A DNA stretch of 64,000 bases from contig NZ_FMDF01000183.1 in assembly GCF_900091955.1 (NCBI RefSeq), positions 1-64,000 on the forward strand, written 5' to 3'. The stretch comes from Streptomyces sp. Ncost-T10-10d. Its GTDB lineage: Bacteria; Actinomycetota; Actinomycetes; Streptomycetales; Streptomycetaceae. How positions within the stretch are numbered: position 1 is the stretch's first letter; the number at the start of each line of letters is the position of its first letter. The notes beneath the pieces are model-generated. The model was not told where the DNA came from and made no database searches. It worked only from the letters and a program-made list of their open reading frames with translations. Shown in pieces: positions 8,780-16,918 of this stretch. A program made the translations under genes and the position numbers.

Positions 8780-9346
8780 ATGTCAGACTCGCGTGTCATG
8801 GAACACATGCACGATCTCCTGGCTCGGACCGAGCGCGGCGAGAAGGTGAAGTATCTGCGCTTCTGGGGACACCGCCCGCGGCCCGACGGCAGCATCGGTG
8901 CGAGCTGTCTCAGTCAGTGGTGGCCGGCCCCCTTCACGGTCGACGGGGTGACGTATGCGTCGGCCGAGCACTGGATGATGGCCGCCAAGGCGCGGCTCTT
9001 CGGCGACGCGGAGTCGGAGGCCGAGGCCGTGTCGGCGAAGAGCCCGGCCCAGGCGAAGAAGGTGGGCCGGCTGGTCCGCGGTTTCGACGAGACGGTGTGG
9101 GCGCGCGAGCGGTACGCACTGGTGGTGGTCGGCAGCGTCCACAAGTTCGCCCAGGCACCGGAGCTGCGGGAGTTCCTGCTGAACACCGGGGACCGGGTGC
9201 TGGTCGAGGCGAGCCCGACGGACCGGATCTGGGGGATCGGGCTGGCGGCGGACGACCCGCGTGCGGAGAATCCGGCGACCTGGCGGGGGCTGAATCTGCT
9301 GGGGTTCGCGCTGATGGACGCGCGGGCGGAGCTCCGCGCTCCCTGA
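8780..9346 (+). CDS. NADAR family N-glycosidase-like protein (YbiA-like)
   Basis: The 188-residue protein carries the NADAR signature: FWGHRPRPDG near the N-terminus, CLSQWWPAPF, then ASAEHWMMAAKARLFGD and a C-terminal WGIGLAADDPRAENP. Characterised NADAR proteins cleave N-glycosidic bonds; E. coli YbiA acts on riboflavin intermediates and others remove ADP-ribose from guanine in nucleic acids. Which reaction applies here is unknown. The ATG at 8780 has GGAG 14 nt upstream, which is rather far; the ATG at 8798 is an alternative. The gene is divergent from the polyamine operon across 188 bp, and a palindromic element abuts its stop codon. Confidence 0.82.
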   Translation: MSDSRVMEHMHDLLARTERGEKVKYLRFWGHRPRPDGSIGASCLSQWWPAPFTVDGVTYASAEHWMMAAKARLFGDAESEAEAVSAKSPAQAKKVGRLVRGFDETVWARERYALVVVGSVHKFAQAPELREFLLNTGDRVLVEASPTDRIWGIGLAADDPRAENPATWRGLNLLGFALMDARAELRAP

Positions 9347-9510
9347 GAGCCTGTCGGGTGACCTTCGATCGGATAGCGGACGCGGTCTGGTGCGTGCGAT
9401 TCCAAGGCGGCGGGATGCCCTCGTAGCGGAGCTACTAGGGCATTTCGGTAACGCGGGAAGCGTGCGTGCCAGGGCGTGGCCGCCCGATCAGAGGTCACCC
9501 GACAGGCTCT
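9346..9510. repeat. 165-bp palindromic MITE-like element
   Basis: The ends are perfect 19-bp inverted repeats (AGAGCCTGTCGGGTGACCT at 9346-9364 and its complement at 9492-9510). The interior continues as an imperfect palindrome around GTAGCGGAGCTAC at 9423-9435. It starts on the last base of the NADAR stop codon and has no coding capacity of its own. The structure suggests a non-autonomous mobile element or a REP-like unit; no target duplication could be fixed with certainty. Confidence 0.7.
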
Positions 9511-9526
9511 GAGGCGGCCGGAATGA

Positions 9527-9569
9527 CCGACGGCCGGGCGGGCCGGAGTCCGGCCCGCCCGGCCGTCGG
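9527..9569. terminator. Bidirectional terminator
   Basis: A perfect 20-bp GC-rich stem (9527-9546 with 9550-9569) closed by an AGT loop lies between the convergent NADAR and DUF4190 genes. Confidence 0.85.
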
Positions 9570-9622
9570 GTGGGATACGGCACCGGCGCCGCAGCGGTTC
9601 CGGCACCGGCGCTCGACGTCGG

Positions 9623-10348
9623 CTATCGCGCGACGTCGACGACCAGAGACGTGGAGTACGGGTCGTCGTTGTACGTGTTGTCGTCGAATTCATCGGCGTG
9701 GGTGACGAACAGCCAGATGAAGAAGCTGATGATCGCCACACCGAAAACGATGCCGATGGACCCCATGATGATCCCGGCAAGCGCCTGACCGCTGTTGGTC
9801 GCCTCACCGCGCTGCGCCCGCTTGCGGCCCAGGATGCCGAAGATCAGGGCGAGTGCGCCCAGGATCAGGCTGGGTATCCCGTAGATGCAGAACAGGCAGA
9901 CGGCCAGGATGCCGAGCACCATGGCCGCCGTACCCATGCCGTTGGACGGCGTGGTTCCGCCCCAGGGTGCCTGGTTGTAGCCGGTGTACCCCGGGTAGCT
10001 GCCGTACTGCGGGGCCGGCGGGGCCGGGTAGCCGTACTGCCCCGCGGCCGGCGGGACCTGCTGGCCTGGACCATTCGGTGCGATCGGCGGCGGCGGCACC
10101 TCACCGGGGCCGAACCCGGCCCCGTAGCCGGACACCGGCCCGGTCTGTCCTGCCGGACCGAACCCCGGTCCCGTGGCCGGCGCGGGACCGTCCTCCGCAC
10201 CCGGCATCGAGGCCATGGTCGGCTGATCGTGCACAGCAGGCGGCCGGGGATCACCGGCCGGCTTCTCCAGCGGCACCCTGCTGTCCGGCGGAGCCCACGG
10301 ATCGCGCGGCGCGGCCCCGCCCGCGGGCTGCTCTGTGTTGTCTGACAT
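9623..10348 (-). CDS. DUF4190 domain membrane protein
   Basis: This 241-residue protein has a long Pro/Gly/Tyr-rich cytoplasmic N-terminal region of about 140 residues. A DUF4190-type C-terminal domain with two transmembrane helices follows (AAMVLGILAVCLFCIYGIPS and ALAGIIMGSIGIVFGVAIIS). Such proteins are frequent in Streptomyces and their role is unknown. The ATG (MSDNTEQPAGG) has GGGGGAGG just upstream. It is divergent from the deaminase gene, with about 130 bp between the starts. Confidence 0.8.
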   Translation of the reverse strand: MSDNTEQPAGGAAPRDPWAPPDSRVPLEKPAGDPRPPAVHDQPTMASMPGAEDGPAPATGPGFGPAGQTGPVSGYGAGFGPGEVPPPPIAPNGPGQQVPPAAGQYGYPAPPAPQYGSYPGYTGYNQAPWGGTTPSNGMGTAAMVLGILAVCLFCIYGIPSLILGALALIFGILGRKRAQRGEATNSGQALAGIIMGSIGIVFGVAIISFFIWLFVTHADEFDDNTYNDDPYSTSLVVDVAR

Positions 10349-10482
10349 GGGCCTCCCCCATCGTGATCCCGTCATGCTACGGCCCACCACCGTCCGGCAG
10401 GACCCGGCCTACGATGATCCCCGTCCCCTGCCCGGCCGACCGCGCCCGGCATCCGAACCGTCCCACGCCCCCGGAGTATCCG

Positions 10483-11517
10483 ATGACCGATCTGCACCCC
10501 TTCATCGCGGGGCTGCCCAAGGCGGAACTGCATGTCCACCACGTCGGGTCCGCCTCGCCCCGTATCGTCGCCGAGCTGGCCGCACACCACCCCGACTCCA
10601 AGGTCCCCACCGACCCCGAGGCGCTGGCCGACTACTTCACCTTCACGGACTTCAGCCACTTCATCGACGTGTATCTCTCCGTCGTGGACCTGATCCGCAC
10701 CCCGGAGGACGTCCGGCTGCTGACCTTCGAGGTCGCCCGTGACATGGCCCGGCAGAACATCCGTTACGCGGAGCTGACCGTCACCCCGTTCAGCTCGACC
10801 CGGCGCGGCATCCCGGAGCAGGGGTTCATGGAGGCGATAGAGGACGCCCGCAAGGCCGCCGAGGCCGAGCTCGGGGTCGTTCTGCGCTGGTGCTTCGACA
10901 TTCCCGGCGAGGCCGGGCTCGAAGCAGCCGAGGAGACCACCCGGCTCGCCGTGGACCTGCGTCCCGAGGGGCTCGTCTCGTTCGGGCTCGGCGGCCCGGA
11001 GGTCGGCGTGGGGCGCCCGCAGTTCAAGCCCTACTTCGACCGGGCGATCGCCGAGGGCCTGCACTCCGTGCCGCACGCCGGGGAGACCACCGGGCCGCAG
11101 ACCGTCTGGGACGCGCTGACCCATCTGCGCGCCGAGCGCATCGGCCACGGCACCAACTCCGTCCAGGACCCGAAGCTGCTGGCCCACCTCGCCGAGCACC
11201 GCATCCCGCTGGAGGTCTGCCCGACGTCGAACATCGCGACCCGCGCGGTGGCCGACATCGAGCAGCACCCGGTCAGGGAGATGGTGCAGGCGGGCGTCCT
11301 GGTCACCATCAACAGCGACGACCCGCCGATGTTCGGCACGGACCTCAACAACGAGTACGGGGTGGCCGCCCGTCTCCTCGGTCTGGACGAGCGGGGTCTC
11401 GCGGCGCTGGCGAAGAACGCGGTCGAGGCGTCGTACCTCGACGCGGCCGGCAAGCGGACGCTGGCCACCGAGATCGACACGTACACGACGAACTGGCTGG
11501 AGCGCACCGGCCGCTGA
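10483..11517 (+). CDS. Adenosine deaminase family; probable aminodeoxyfutalosine deaminase
   Basis: This is a 344-residue amidohydrolase. The zinc-binding motif HVHHVG is near residue 16, HAGETTGP (active-site region) near 200, and SDDPPMFGTDLNNEY carries the metal-binding aspartates near 270. The first motif reads HVHHVGSASP rather than the HxHLDG of true adenosine deaminases. As I recall, the Streptomyces orthologues of this gene (the SCO5662/SAV2595 group) were shown to deaminate 6-amino-6-deoxyfutalosine in the futalosine route to menaquinone. That assignment rests on memory of family members. An adenosine deaminase is the conservative reading. Confidence 0.8.
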   Translation: MTDLHPFIAGLPKAELHVHHVGSASPRIVAELAAHHPDSKVPTDPEALADYFTFTDFSHFIDVYLSVVDLIRTPEDVRLLTFEVARDMARQNIRYAELTVTPFSSTRRGIPEQGFMEAIEDARKAAEAELGVVLRWCFDIPGEAGLEAAEETTRLAVDLRPEGLVSFGLGGPEVGVGRPQFKPYFDRAIAEGLHSVPHAGETTGPQTVWDALTHLRAERIGHGTNSVQDPKLLAHLAEHRIPLEVCPTSNIATRAVADIEQHPVREMVQAGVLVTINSDDPPMFGTDLNNEYGVAARLLGLDERGLAALAKNAVEASYLDAAGKRTLATEIDTYTTNWLERTGR

Positions 11518-11539
11518 CCCCCATGGCCACAATGACCTC

Positions 11540-12244
11540 ATGGCCACCACTGTCACCGCCGTAGCCCATCGCGGCGATCCGTACCGTGTCCGCGAGAACA
11601 CGCTGCCCTCGATCCGCTCCGCCCTCGAACGGGGGGCGGACGCGGTCGAGGTCGATGTGCGAGTCACCCGCGACGGTGTACCGGTCCTGCTGCACGACTC
11701 CACGCTGCAGCGCCTGTGGGGCCATGACGTGCGGCTCGACCGACTGACCCACGAGGAACTCACCGAGCTGACGGCGGGCGGTGTGCCCACATTGCGCGAC
11801 GCGCTGCTCGCCGCCGGGACGCACCGCGTCATGGTCGATCTGCCCGGCTCCACCGATGATTCGGTACGCAGGATCGTCGGCGTGGTGCGCGAGTGCGGGG
11901 CCGGTGAGCGGGCGTACTACTGCGCGGGCCCGGATGCCATGCTGCGGGTGCGCGCCGCCGACCCGTCCGCGGAGATCGCCCTGACCTGGACGACACTCGC
12001 GCCACCACGCGCCGCACTGCTCGACGCGGTGCGGCCGAGGTGGCTGAACTACCGGTTCGGCCTGGTGGACCGAAAGCTGACGGACCGTCTCCATCAGGAC
12101 GGACTGCTGGTCTCCGCCTGGACGGCCGACACCAGGCGCACCATGCGCCGCCTCGTCCGGCTGGGGGTCGACTCGATCACCACCAACCGGGTCGACGCCC
12201 TGCAGAGGGTGCTCACCAACTTCTCGGCCACCGGCTCCACTTGA
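11540..12244 (+). CDS. Glycerophosphodiester phosphodiesterase
   Basis: This is a 234-residue GDPD-family enzyme. The catalytic HRGDPYRVRENT segment is near residues 10-21, then the metal-binding acidic pair (AVEVDVRVTRDGVPVLLHD) and HDSTLQRLWGH. The C-terminal part ends WTADTRRTMRRLVRLGVDS with TTNRVDAL, the usual end of the barrel. It hydrolyses glycerophosphodiesters to glycerol 3-phosphate plus alcohol. No signal peptide is visible, so it is cytoplasmic. It begins 22 bp after the deaminase gene and may share its transcript. Confidence 0.87.
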   Translation: MATTVTAVAHRGDPYRVRENTLPSIRSALERGADAVEVDVRVTRDGVPVLLHDSTLQRLWGHDVRLDRLTHEELTELTAGGVPTLRDALLAAGTHRVMVDLPGSTDDSVRRIVGVVRECGAGERAYYCAGPDAMLRVRAADPSAEIALTWTTLAPPRAALLDAVRPRWLNYRFGLVDRKLTDRLHQDGLLVSAWTADTRRTMRRLVRLGVDSITTNRVDALQRVLTNFSATGST

Positions 12245-12312
12245 TCGGTCCGGCATCATGGACAGCGCCGCATCCGCCGTGATGCCAGGCCGGGAGCCAG
12301 AGGAGCAGAGAC

Positions 12313-13119
12313 GTGACCGAAGCCCGCACCACCCCTCTCAACGACCGCATCCGTTCCGACATCGCCCACAACGCGCGGGTCTGGAACTACTGGCTCGGCG
12401 GCAAGGACAACTACCCGGTGGACCGCGCTGTCGGCGACCGGGTCACCGGCATGTATCCGAGCATCGGCGAAGTGGCGCGCGCCGACCGGGCGTTTCTGGG
12501 GCGGGCCGTCCGGTATCTCGCCGGTGACGCGGGGATCGGCCAGTTCCTCGACATAGGCACCGGCCTGCCGACCGCCGGCAACACACACGAGGTCGCCCAG
12601 CACACCGCCCCCGGCTCCCGCATCGTGTACGTCGACAACGACCCGACCGTGCTGGTGCACGCCCGCGCGCTGCTCACCAGCTCACCGGAGGGCGCGACCG
12701 AGTACATCGAGGCGGACGCGCACCACCCGGAGCGGATCCTGCGGGCCGTCGAACCGACGCTGGACCTGAAGAAGCCGGTCGCGGTCATGCTGCTCGGCGT
12801 CCTCAACTTCGTCCTCGACACGGACGAGGCGCAGCGCATCGTCAGGACGCTGATGGACGCGATGCCGTCCGGCAGCCATCTGGTGCTCACCCACCCCACG
12901 CTGGAGCTGGGCGGCGAGGGCAACGAGGCGGCGATGCGGTTCTGGAACGAGAACGCCACCCCGCCGATCACCGCCCGCAGCCGCGCCGAGTTCGCCGCGT
13001 TCCTGGAGGGTCTGCAGCTCGTCGATCCCGGCATCGTGTCGTGTGCGCGCTGGCGCACCGGCCCGGGCTCCAGCGCGGCCGAGGTCGCCCAGTTCGGCGC
13101 AGTGGCGCGGAAGCGCTGA
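12313..13119 (+). CDS. SAM-dependent methyltransferase, DUF574 family
   Basis: This 268-residue protein has the features of the Streptomyces DUF574 methyltransferases. NARVWNYWLGGKDNYPVDRA is near residues 18-37, and the SAM-binding strand FLDIGTGLPTAGNTHEVAQ is near 77-95. DNDPTVLVHARALL and HPTLELGGEG follow. The substrate of this large family is unknown. GTG is used as start, with AGGAG about 8 nt upstream. A sensor kinase gene follows after 12 bp. Confidence 0.85.
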   Translation: MTEARTTPLNDRIRSDIAHNARVWNYWLGGKDNYPVDRAVGDRVTGMYPSIGEVARADRAFLGRAVRYLAGDAGIGQFLDIGTGLPTAGNTHEVAQHTAPGSRIVYVDNDPTVLVHARALLTSSPEGATEYIEADAHHPERILRAVEPTLDLKKPVAVMLLGVLNFVLDTDEAQRIVRTLMDAMPSGSHLVLTHPTLELGGEGNEAAMRFWNENATPPITARSRAEFAAFLEGLQLVDPGIVSCARWRTGPGSSAAEVAQFGAVARKR

Positions 13120-13131
13120 CAGCGCCGCCCG

Positions 13132-14325
13132 ATGCGGATACGGGACATCGGAGAGAGGGTGCTCGGGGACGGCCCCCGGGCCGTCGACCTCCTCATCGCT
13201 CTGTTGGTACAGGCGGCCATGACCATGCCGTTCGTCGTGCCGCGCGCGCCGGAGCTGCCCGACGCCACGTGGACGGCGTACGGGTTGACGACCCTGATGG
13301 TGCTGCCGCTGGTCGCCCGCCGCCGGGCGCCGGTCGCGGTCCTCATCGCCGTGCTCGCGGCCGGCGGTCTGTACAAGTTCACAGTCGACGGCCCGGGCCA
13401 GCCGCTTCCGTACACCGGCCTCGTGGCGTTCTACACGGTGGCCGAGCTCTCCTCGCCGCGGAAGCGGACCGGGATCGCCGTGCTCACGACACTGGCGGTG
13501 CTGTGCTCGGTCGGGCTCGACAGCAACGACATCAGGGAGCTGCTCTTCTCCCTCTTCGTGTTCGCCGCGGCCTACGCCTTCGGCCGGCTCGCCGTGACGC
13601 GCAAGGCCTATCTGCGTGCGGTGGAGGACCGGGCCCGTCAGCTGGAGCTGACGCACCGTATCGAGGCCGAGCAGGCCGCGGCGCGCGAACGGGCCCGGAT
13701 CGCACGGGAGATGCACGACATCCTCTCCCATGCGGTGAGCCTGATGATCGTGCAGGCGGAGGCCGGCCCGGTGGCGGTGCGCACGGCACCGGAGCGCGCC
13801 GAGGCTGCGTTCGACGCGATCTCGGAGACGGGGCGGGACGCCATGGTGCAGCTGCGCCGGATGCTCGGCGTGCTGCGCGAGAACGAGAGCGCGCCGGGCG
13901 CACCGCGCGAGCCTCAGCCCGTACTGGACGAACTGCCCGGACTGGTCGAGCGGGTACGCGGCAGCGGTCTGAAGATCTCGTACGAGGTCACGGGCCCGGC
14001 CCGCCCGCTCGGCCTGGCTGTCGAGGCCACCGTCCACCGGATCGTGCAGGAGGCCCTGACGAACGTGGTCAAACATGCCGCCGCCGACACGGTCTCCGTT
14101 CGCCTGGATTACGGGACGAGAGCGTTGACCATCACGGTCACCGACGACGGGTGCGGTTTCGCGGGCGGCGTCGGCATGGGTCTGATCGGCATCGGGGAAC
14201 GCGCCGCCGCACACAGCGGCACGGCCGAAACCGGCCCGGGCCCGGGCGGCCGGGGGTTCCGGGTCCGGGTGACGATTCCGCAGACCCAGCCCCAGACACA
14301 GACACAGACAGGAGTGGGAAGTTGA
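13132..14325 (+). CDS. Two-component sensor histidine kinase, NarL/DesK type
   Basis: This is a 397-residue membrane kinase. The first 150 residues contain about four hydrophobic segments. The HisKA_3 dimerisation box with the phospho-acceptor histidine is RARIAREMHDILSHAVSLM near residues 184-202. The ATPase domain ends VTDDGCGFAGGVGMGLIGI. The C-terminus is a low-complexity TQPQTQTQTQTG tail encoded by a CAGACA repeat. The stop overlaps the TTG start of the response regulator, so the pair is translationally coupled. The signal is unknown. Confidence 0.88.
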   Translation: MRIRDIGERVLGDGPRAVDLLIALLVQAAMTMPFVVPRAPELPDATWTAYGLTTLMVLPLVARRRAPVAVLIAVLAAGGLYKFTVDGPGQPLPYTGLVAFYTVAELSSPRKRTGIAVLTTLAVLCSVGLDSNDIRELLFSLFVFAAAYAFGRLAVTRKAYLRAVEDRARQLELTHRIEAEQAAARERARIAREMHDILSHAVSLMIVQAEAGPVAVRTAPERAEAAFDAISETGRDAMVQLRRMLGVLRENESAPGAPREPQPVLDELPGLVERVRGSGLKISYEVTGPARPLGLAVEATVHRIVQEALTNVVKHAAADTVSVRLDYGTRALTITVTDDGCGFAGGVGMGLIGIGERAAAHSGTAETGPGPGGRGFRVRVTIPQTQPQTQTQTGVGS

Positions 14326-15014
14326 CGATCCGCGTGGTGGTGGCCGACGACCAGGAGCTGGTGCGCAGCGGCTTCGCGATGATCCTGGACGCGCAGCCGG
14401 ACATCGAGGTGGTGGCCGAGGCGGGCGACGGGGCCGCGGCGGTCGACGCGGTGCGGCGGCTGGGCCCCGAGGTGGCGCTGCTCGACATCCGGATGCCCGG
14501 CACGGACGGCATCGAGGCCTGCCGCACCATCAACGCCGAGACCGGCTGCCGGACGGTCATGCTGACCACGTTCGACTCCGACGAGTATGTCTACGAGGCG
14601 CTGCACGCGGGCGCGAGCGGTTTCCTGCTCAAGGACGTGCGCCGCGACGACCTGGTGCACGCGGTACGGGTGGTGGCGGCCGGGGACTCGCTGCTGGCGC
14701 CGTCGGTGGCACGGCGGCTGATCGAGGAGTACACCTCGCGTCCGGTCGCCTCGGCCGTGGGACCGTCGGCGCGCCTGGACATACTGACCGCCCGGGAGCA
14801 CGAGACGCTGCTGCATCTGGCCCGCGGGCTGTCGAACGCGGAGATCGCGGCCGCGCTGGTCGTCAGCGAGCACACGGTGAAGACCCATGTCGGCAATGTG
14901 CTGTCCAAGCTGGGCCTGCGCGACCGGATCCAGGCGGTGATCTGTGCGTACGAATGCGGTGTCGTGACTCCCTCTGCGGCGGGACAAGCGCCCCCGTCTC
15001 CCCCGCACAGGTGA
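14322..15014 (+). CDS. Response regulator, NarL/LuxR family
   Basis: This is a 230-residue response regulator. The receiver domain begins VVVADDQELVRSGF and the phospho-acceptor aspartate lies in ALLDIRMPGTDG near residue 54. The C-terminal LuxR helix-turn-helix reads LTAREHETLLHLARGLSNAE then EHTVKTHVGNVLSKLGLRDR. TTG is taken as start because GGAG lies 7 nt upstream and the codon overlaps the kinase stop (TTGA). It is the cognate partner of the kinase encoded just before it; targets are not evident. Confidence 0.9.
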   Translation: MTIRVVVADDQELVRSGFAMILDAQPDIEVVAEAGDGAAAVDAVRRLGPEVALLDIRMPGTDGIEACRTINAETGCRTVMLTTFDSDEYVYEALHAGASGFLLKDVRRDDLVHAVRVVAAGDSLLAPSVARRLIEEYTSRPVASAVGPSARLDILTAREHETLLHLARGLSNAEIAAALVVSEHTVKTHVGNVLSKLGLRDRIQAVICAYECGVVTPSAAGQAPPSPPHR

Positions 15015-15123
15015 GAGGAGCTCGTGCCGAGGACCGCTCGGCCGGGTGATCCGCCGGGGCCTTCGGATCAACAGGATGGAGTCCAGCAGCAGTTACGGAT
15101 TCCACGCCCAGGAGGCCCCGGAC

Positions 15124-16317
15124 ATGAACACCCGCACTTCCCGTACCGTCGCCGCCGCCGCTCTGGTCCTCGGCATGGCCGCCGTCCCGGCCGGACCGGC
15201 GCTCGCGGCGGCCAGCGCTCCGGTGTCCGCCGTCACGGCCATCCAGGAGGCCCCGGACGCCGAGGTGTTGCGCGCCGCGATCGCCGGGCTGCCGAAGGCC
15301 GACGCCACGGCCGCACTCGTCCGGGTCGCGGGCACCGACGGCAACTGGCGGGGCAGTTCCGGCGTCCACGACCTGGAGTCCGACCGTCCGGCGGACCGGG
15401 ACGGCCGCTTCCGGGCCGGTTCGGTCACCAAGGTCTTCACTGCCGCCGTCGCGCTCCAGTTGGCAGGTGAGGGCAAGCTCGACCTGAACCGCCCTGCCCG
15501 GCACTATCTGCCGGAGCTGATCCCGGCGAGCTATCGGAAGGTCACGGTGCGCCAGCTGCTGAACCACACCAGCGGCATCCCGTCCGTAGGCTCCGGCGGC
15601 GACACTCTCGACGAGTGGTACGCGCACCGCTTCGACCTGCACGACGCGGCGGACACGGTACGCGAGGCCACGTCCCACGAGCCGGACTTCGCGCCCGGTA
15701 CACAGCAGCACTACGCCAACATCGGATACACCGTGGCGGGCCTGCTGATCGAGAAGGTCGCCGGCCACCCCTACGCGGCGGAGGTCTCCCGCCGCATCCT
15801 GGAGCCTCTGCATCTGAAGGACACGTACTTCCCCGGCACCGACCCGACGATCCGCGGCCCGTACAACCACGGCTACCAGCTCTTCACCGGGACCGACGGG
15901 ACCGGCGAGCTGCGCGATGTGTCGGTGTGGGGGGCGACGGACGCCTGGGCGGCGGGTGACCTGATCTCCACCACCGCCGACCTGGAGCACTTCACCCGGG
16001 CGCTGTTCCGCGGGCAGGTGGTGCGCGGTCCGCTGCTGGAGGAGATGTTCACGCTGCCCGGCGCCTCGGTGCACGAGTACGGTACGGGCGGCCCTGCCGC
16101 GTACAGCGTGGGTCTGTCGGTGATGAAGCTGGGCGGGCGCGAGGTCTGGGGCAAGACGGGTGGCCGCTGGGGCTACAACACGGCCATTGCGGCCACCCGT
16201 GATCTCTCCCGGACACTCGTCTACAGCGTCAACGCGACGGACGCGAAGGGTGAGGGCATGAATCCCACGGCGATGAACATCGTGGTGGCCGCCTTCGGCG
16301 CCCCGTCGTCCGGCTGA
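15124..16317 (+). CDS. Secreted serine hydrolase, beta-lactamase/DD-peptidase family
   Basis: This is a 397-residue class C beta-lactamase-fold enzyme with a Sec signal peptide (MNTRTSRTVAAAALVLGMAA, cleavage after ALAA). The SxxK motif is GSVTKVF near residue 100, the second motif is HYANIGY near 197, and the third KTG motif is WGKTGGRWG near 345. HTSGIPSVGSGG after the SxxK is typical of Streptomyces D-alanyl-D-alanine carboxypeptidases. AGGAGG lies 9 nt before the chosen ATG. It acts outside the cell, on peptidoglycan stem peptides or small esters; the sequence does not tell which. Confidence 0.87.
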   Translation: MNTRTSRTVAAAALVLGMAAVPAGPALAAASAPVSAVTAIQEAPDAEVLRAAIAGLPKADATAALVRVAGTDGNWRGSSGVHDLESDRPADRDGRFRAGSVTKVFTAAVALQLAGEGKLDLNRPARHYLPELIPASYRKVTVRQLLNHTSGIPSVGSGGDTLDEWYAHRFDLHDAADTVREATSHEPDFAPGTQQHYANIGYTVAGLLIEKVAGHPYAAEVSRRILEPLHLKDTYFPGTDPTIRGPYNHGYQLFTGTDGTGELRDVSVWGATDAWAAGDLISTTADLEHFTRALFRGQVVRGPLLEEMFTLPGASVHEYGTGGPAAYSVGLSVMKLGGREVWGKTGGRWGYNTAIAATRDLSRTLVYSVNATDAKGEGMNPTAMNIVVAAFGAPSSG

Positions 16318-16318
16318 C

Positions 16319-16864
16319 TCAGACCGCCGGTTCGGCCGTCGGGGCGGGCACCGGCTGCGGTGCCCGCCCCATGGCCTCCAGCCGCTTGATCTTGCGGTGC
16401 ACCACCAGCAGCGGAATCACCCCGAAGACGCCGAACGACATGTCGATGACCGACCACCAGAAGGGAATGTCGCGGATCGGTCCGCAGATCAGGGCGAGCG
16501 GGATGATCCCGGCGCAGGCGATCATGCCGAACTCGATGACCCAGGTGTTGCGGACCGGATCGCGGTACGGACCGTAGAAGGCGACCGCGATGACCAGATG
16601 GGCGAAGGCCAGCCAGTCGGTGCCGTACAGCACGAAGGGGTACTTCGCGTCGGCCTCGTCGAGTCCGGTCCGGACGCGGGTGATCCACTCCATCAGGGCG
16701 GGGAAGTGCTCGGGGACGGGCGAGGCCGAGGAGCTCAGCAGCTCCTCGGCCCAGCGGAGTTCGTGGACGAGCGGGAAGGCGGTCAGCCCGCTCAGTACCA
16801 GACAGACGATGAAGACGACCAACCACACGCGTATACGCCTCTGCAGGGCGCGTCGCTCGCTCAT
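16319..16864 (-). CDS. Four-helix membrane protein of unknown function
   Basis: I do not recognise a characterised family. The 181-residue protein has four hydrophobic segments, starting at about residues 13, 83, 107 and 132. A conserved-looking extracytoplasmic section lies between the first two (YPFVLYGTDWLAFAHL). The C-terminus is Pro/Ala-rich and cytoplasmic. It converges on the serine hydrolase gene with 1 bp between stop codons and lies downstream of the second polyamine-binding protein gene by 54 bp, so it could be cotranscribed with it. Confidence 0.75.
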   Translation of the reverse strand: MSERRALQRRIRVWLVVFIVCLVLSGLTAFPLVHELRWAEELLSSSASPVPEHFPALMEWITRVRTGLDEADAKYPFVLYGTDWLAFAHLVIAVAFYGPYRDPVRNTWVIEFGMIACAGIIPLALICGPIRDIPFWWSVIDMSFGVFGVIPLLVVHRKIKRLEAMGRAPQPVPAPTAEPAV

Positions 16865-16918
16865 GTCCGCAGCGTACGCCGGGATTTACTGGCTCTTTAC
16901 GCCACCCCTGGCAGGGCT

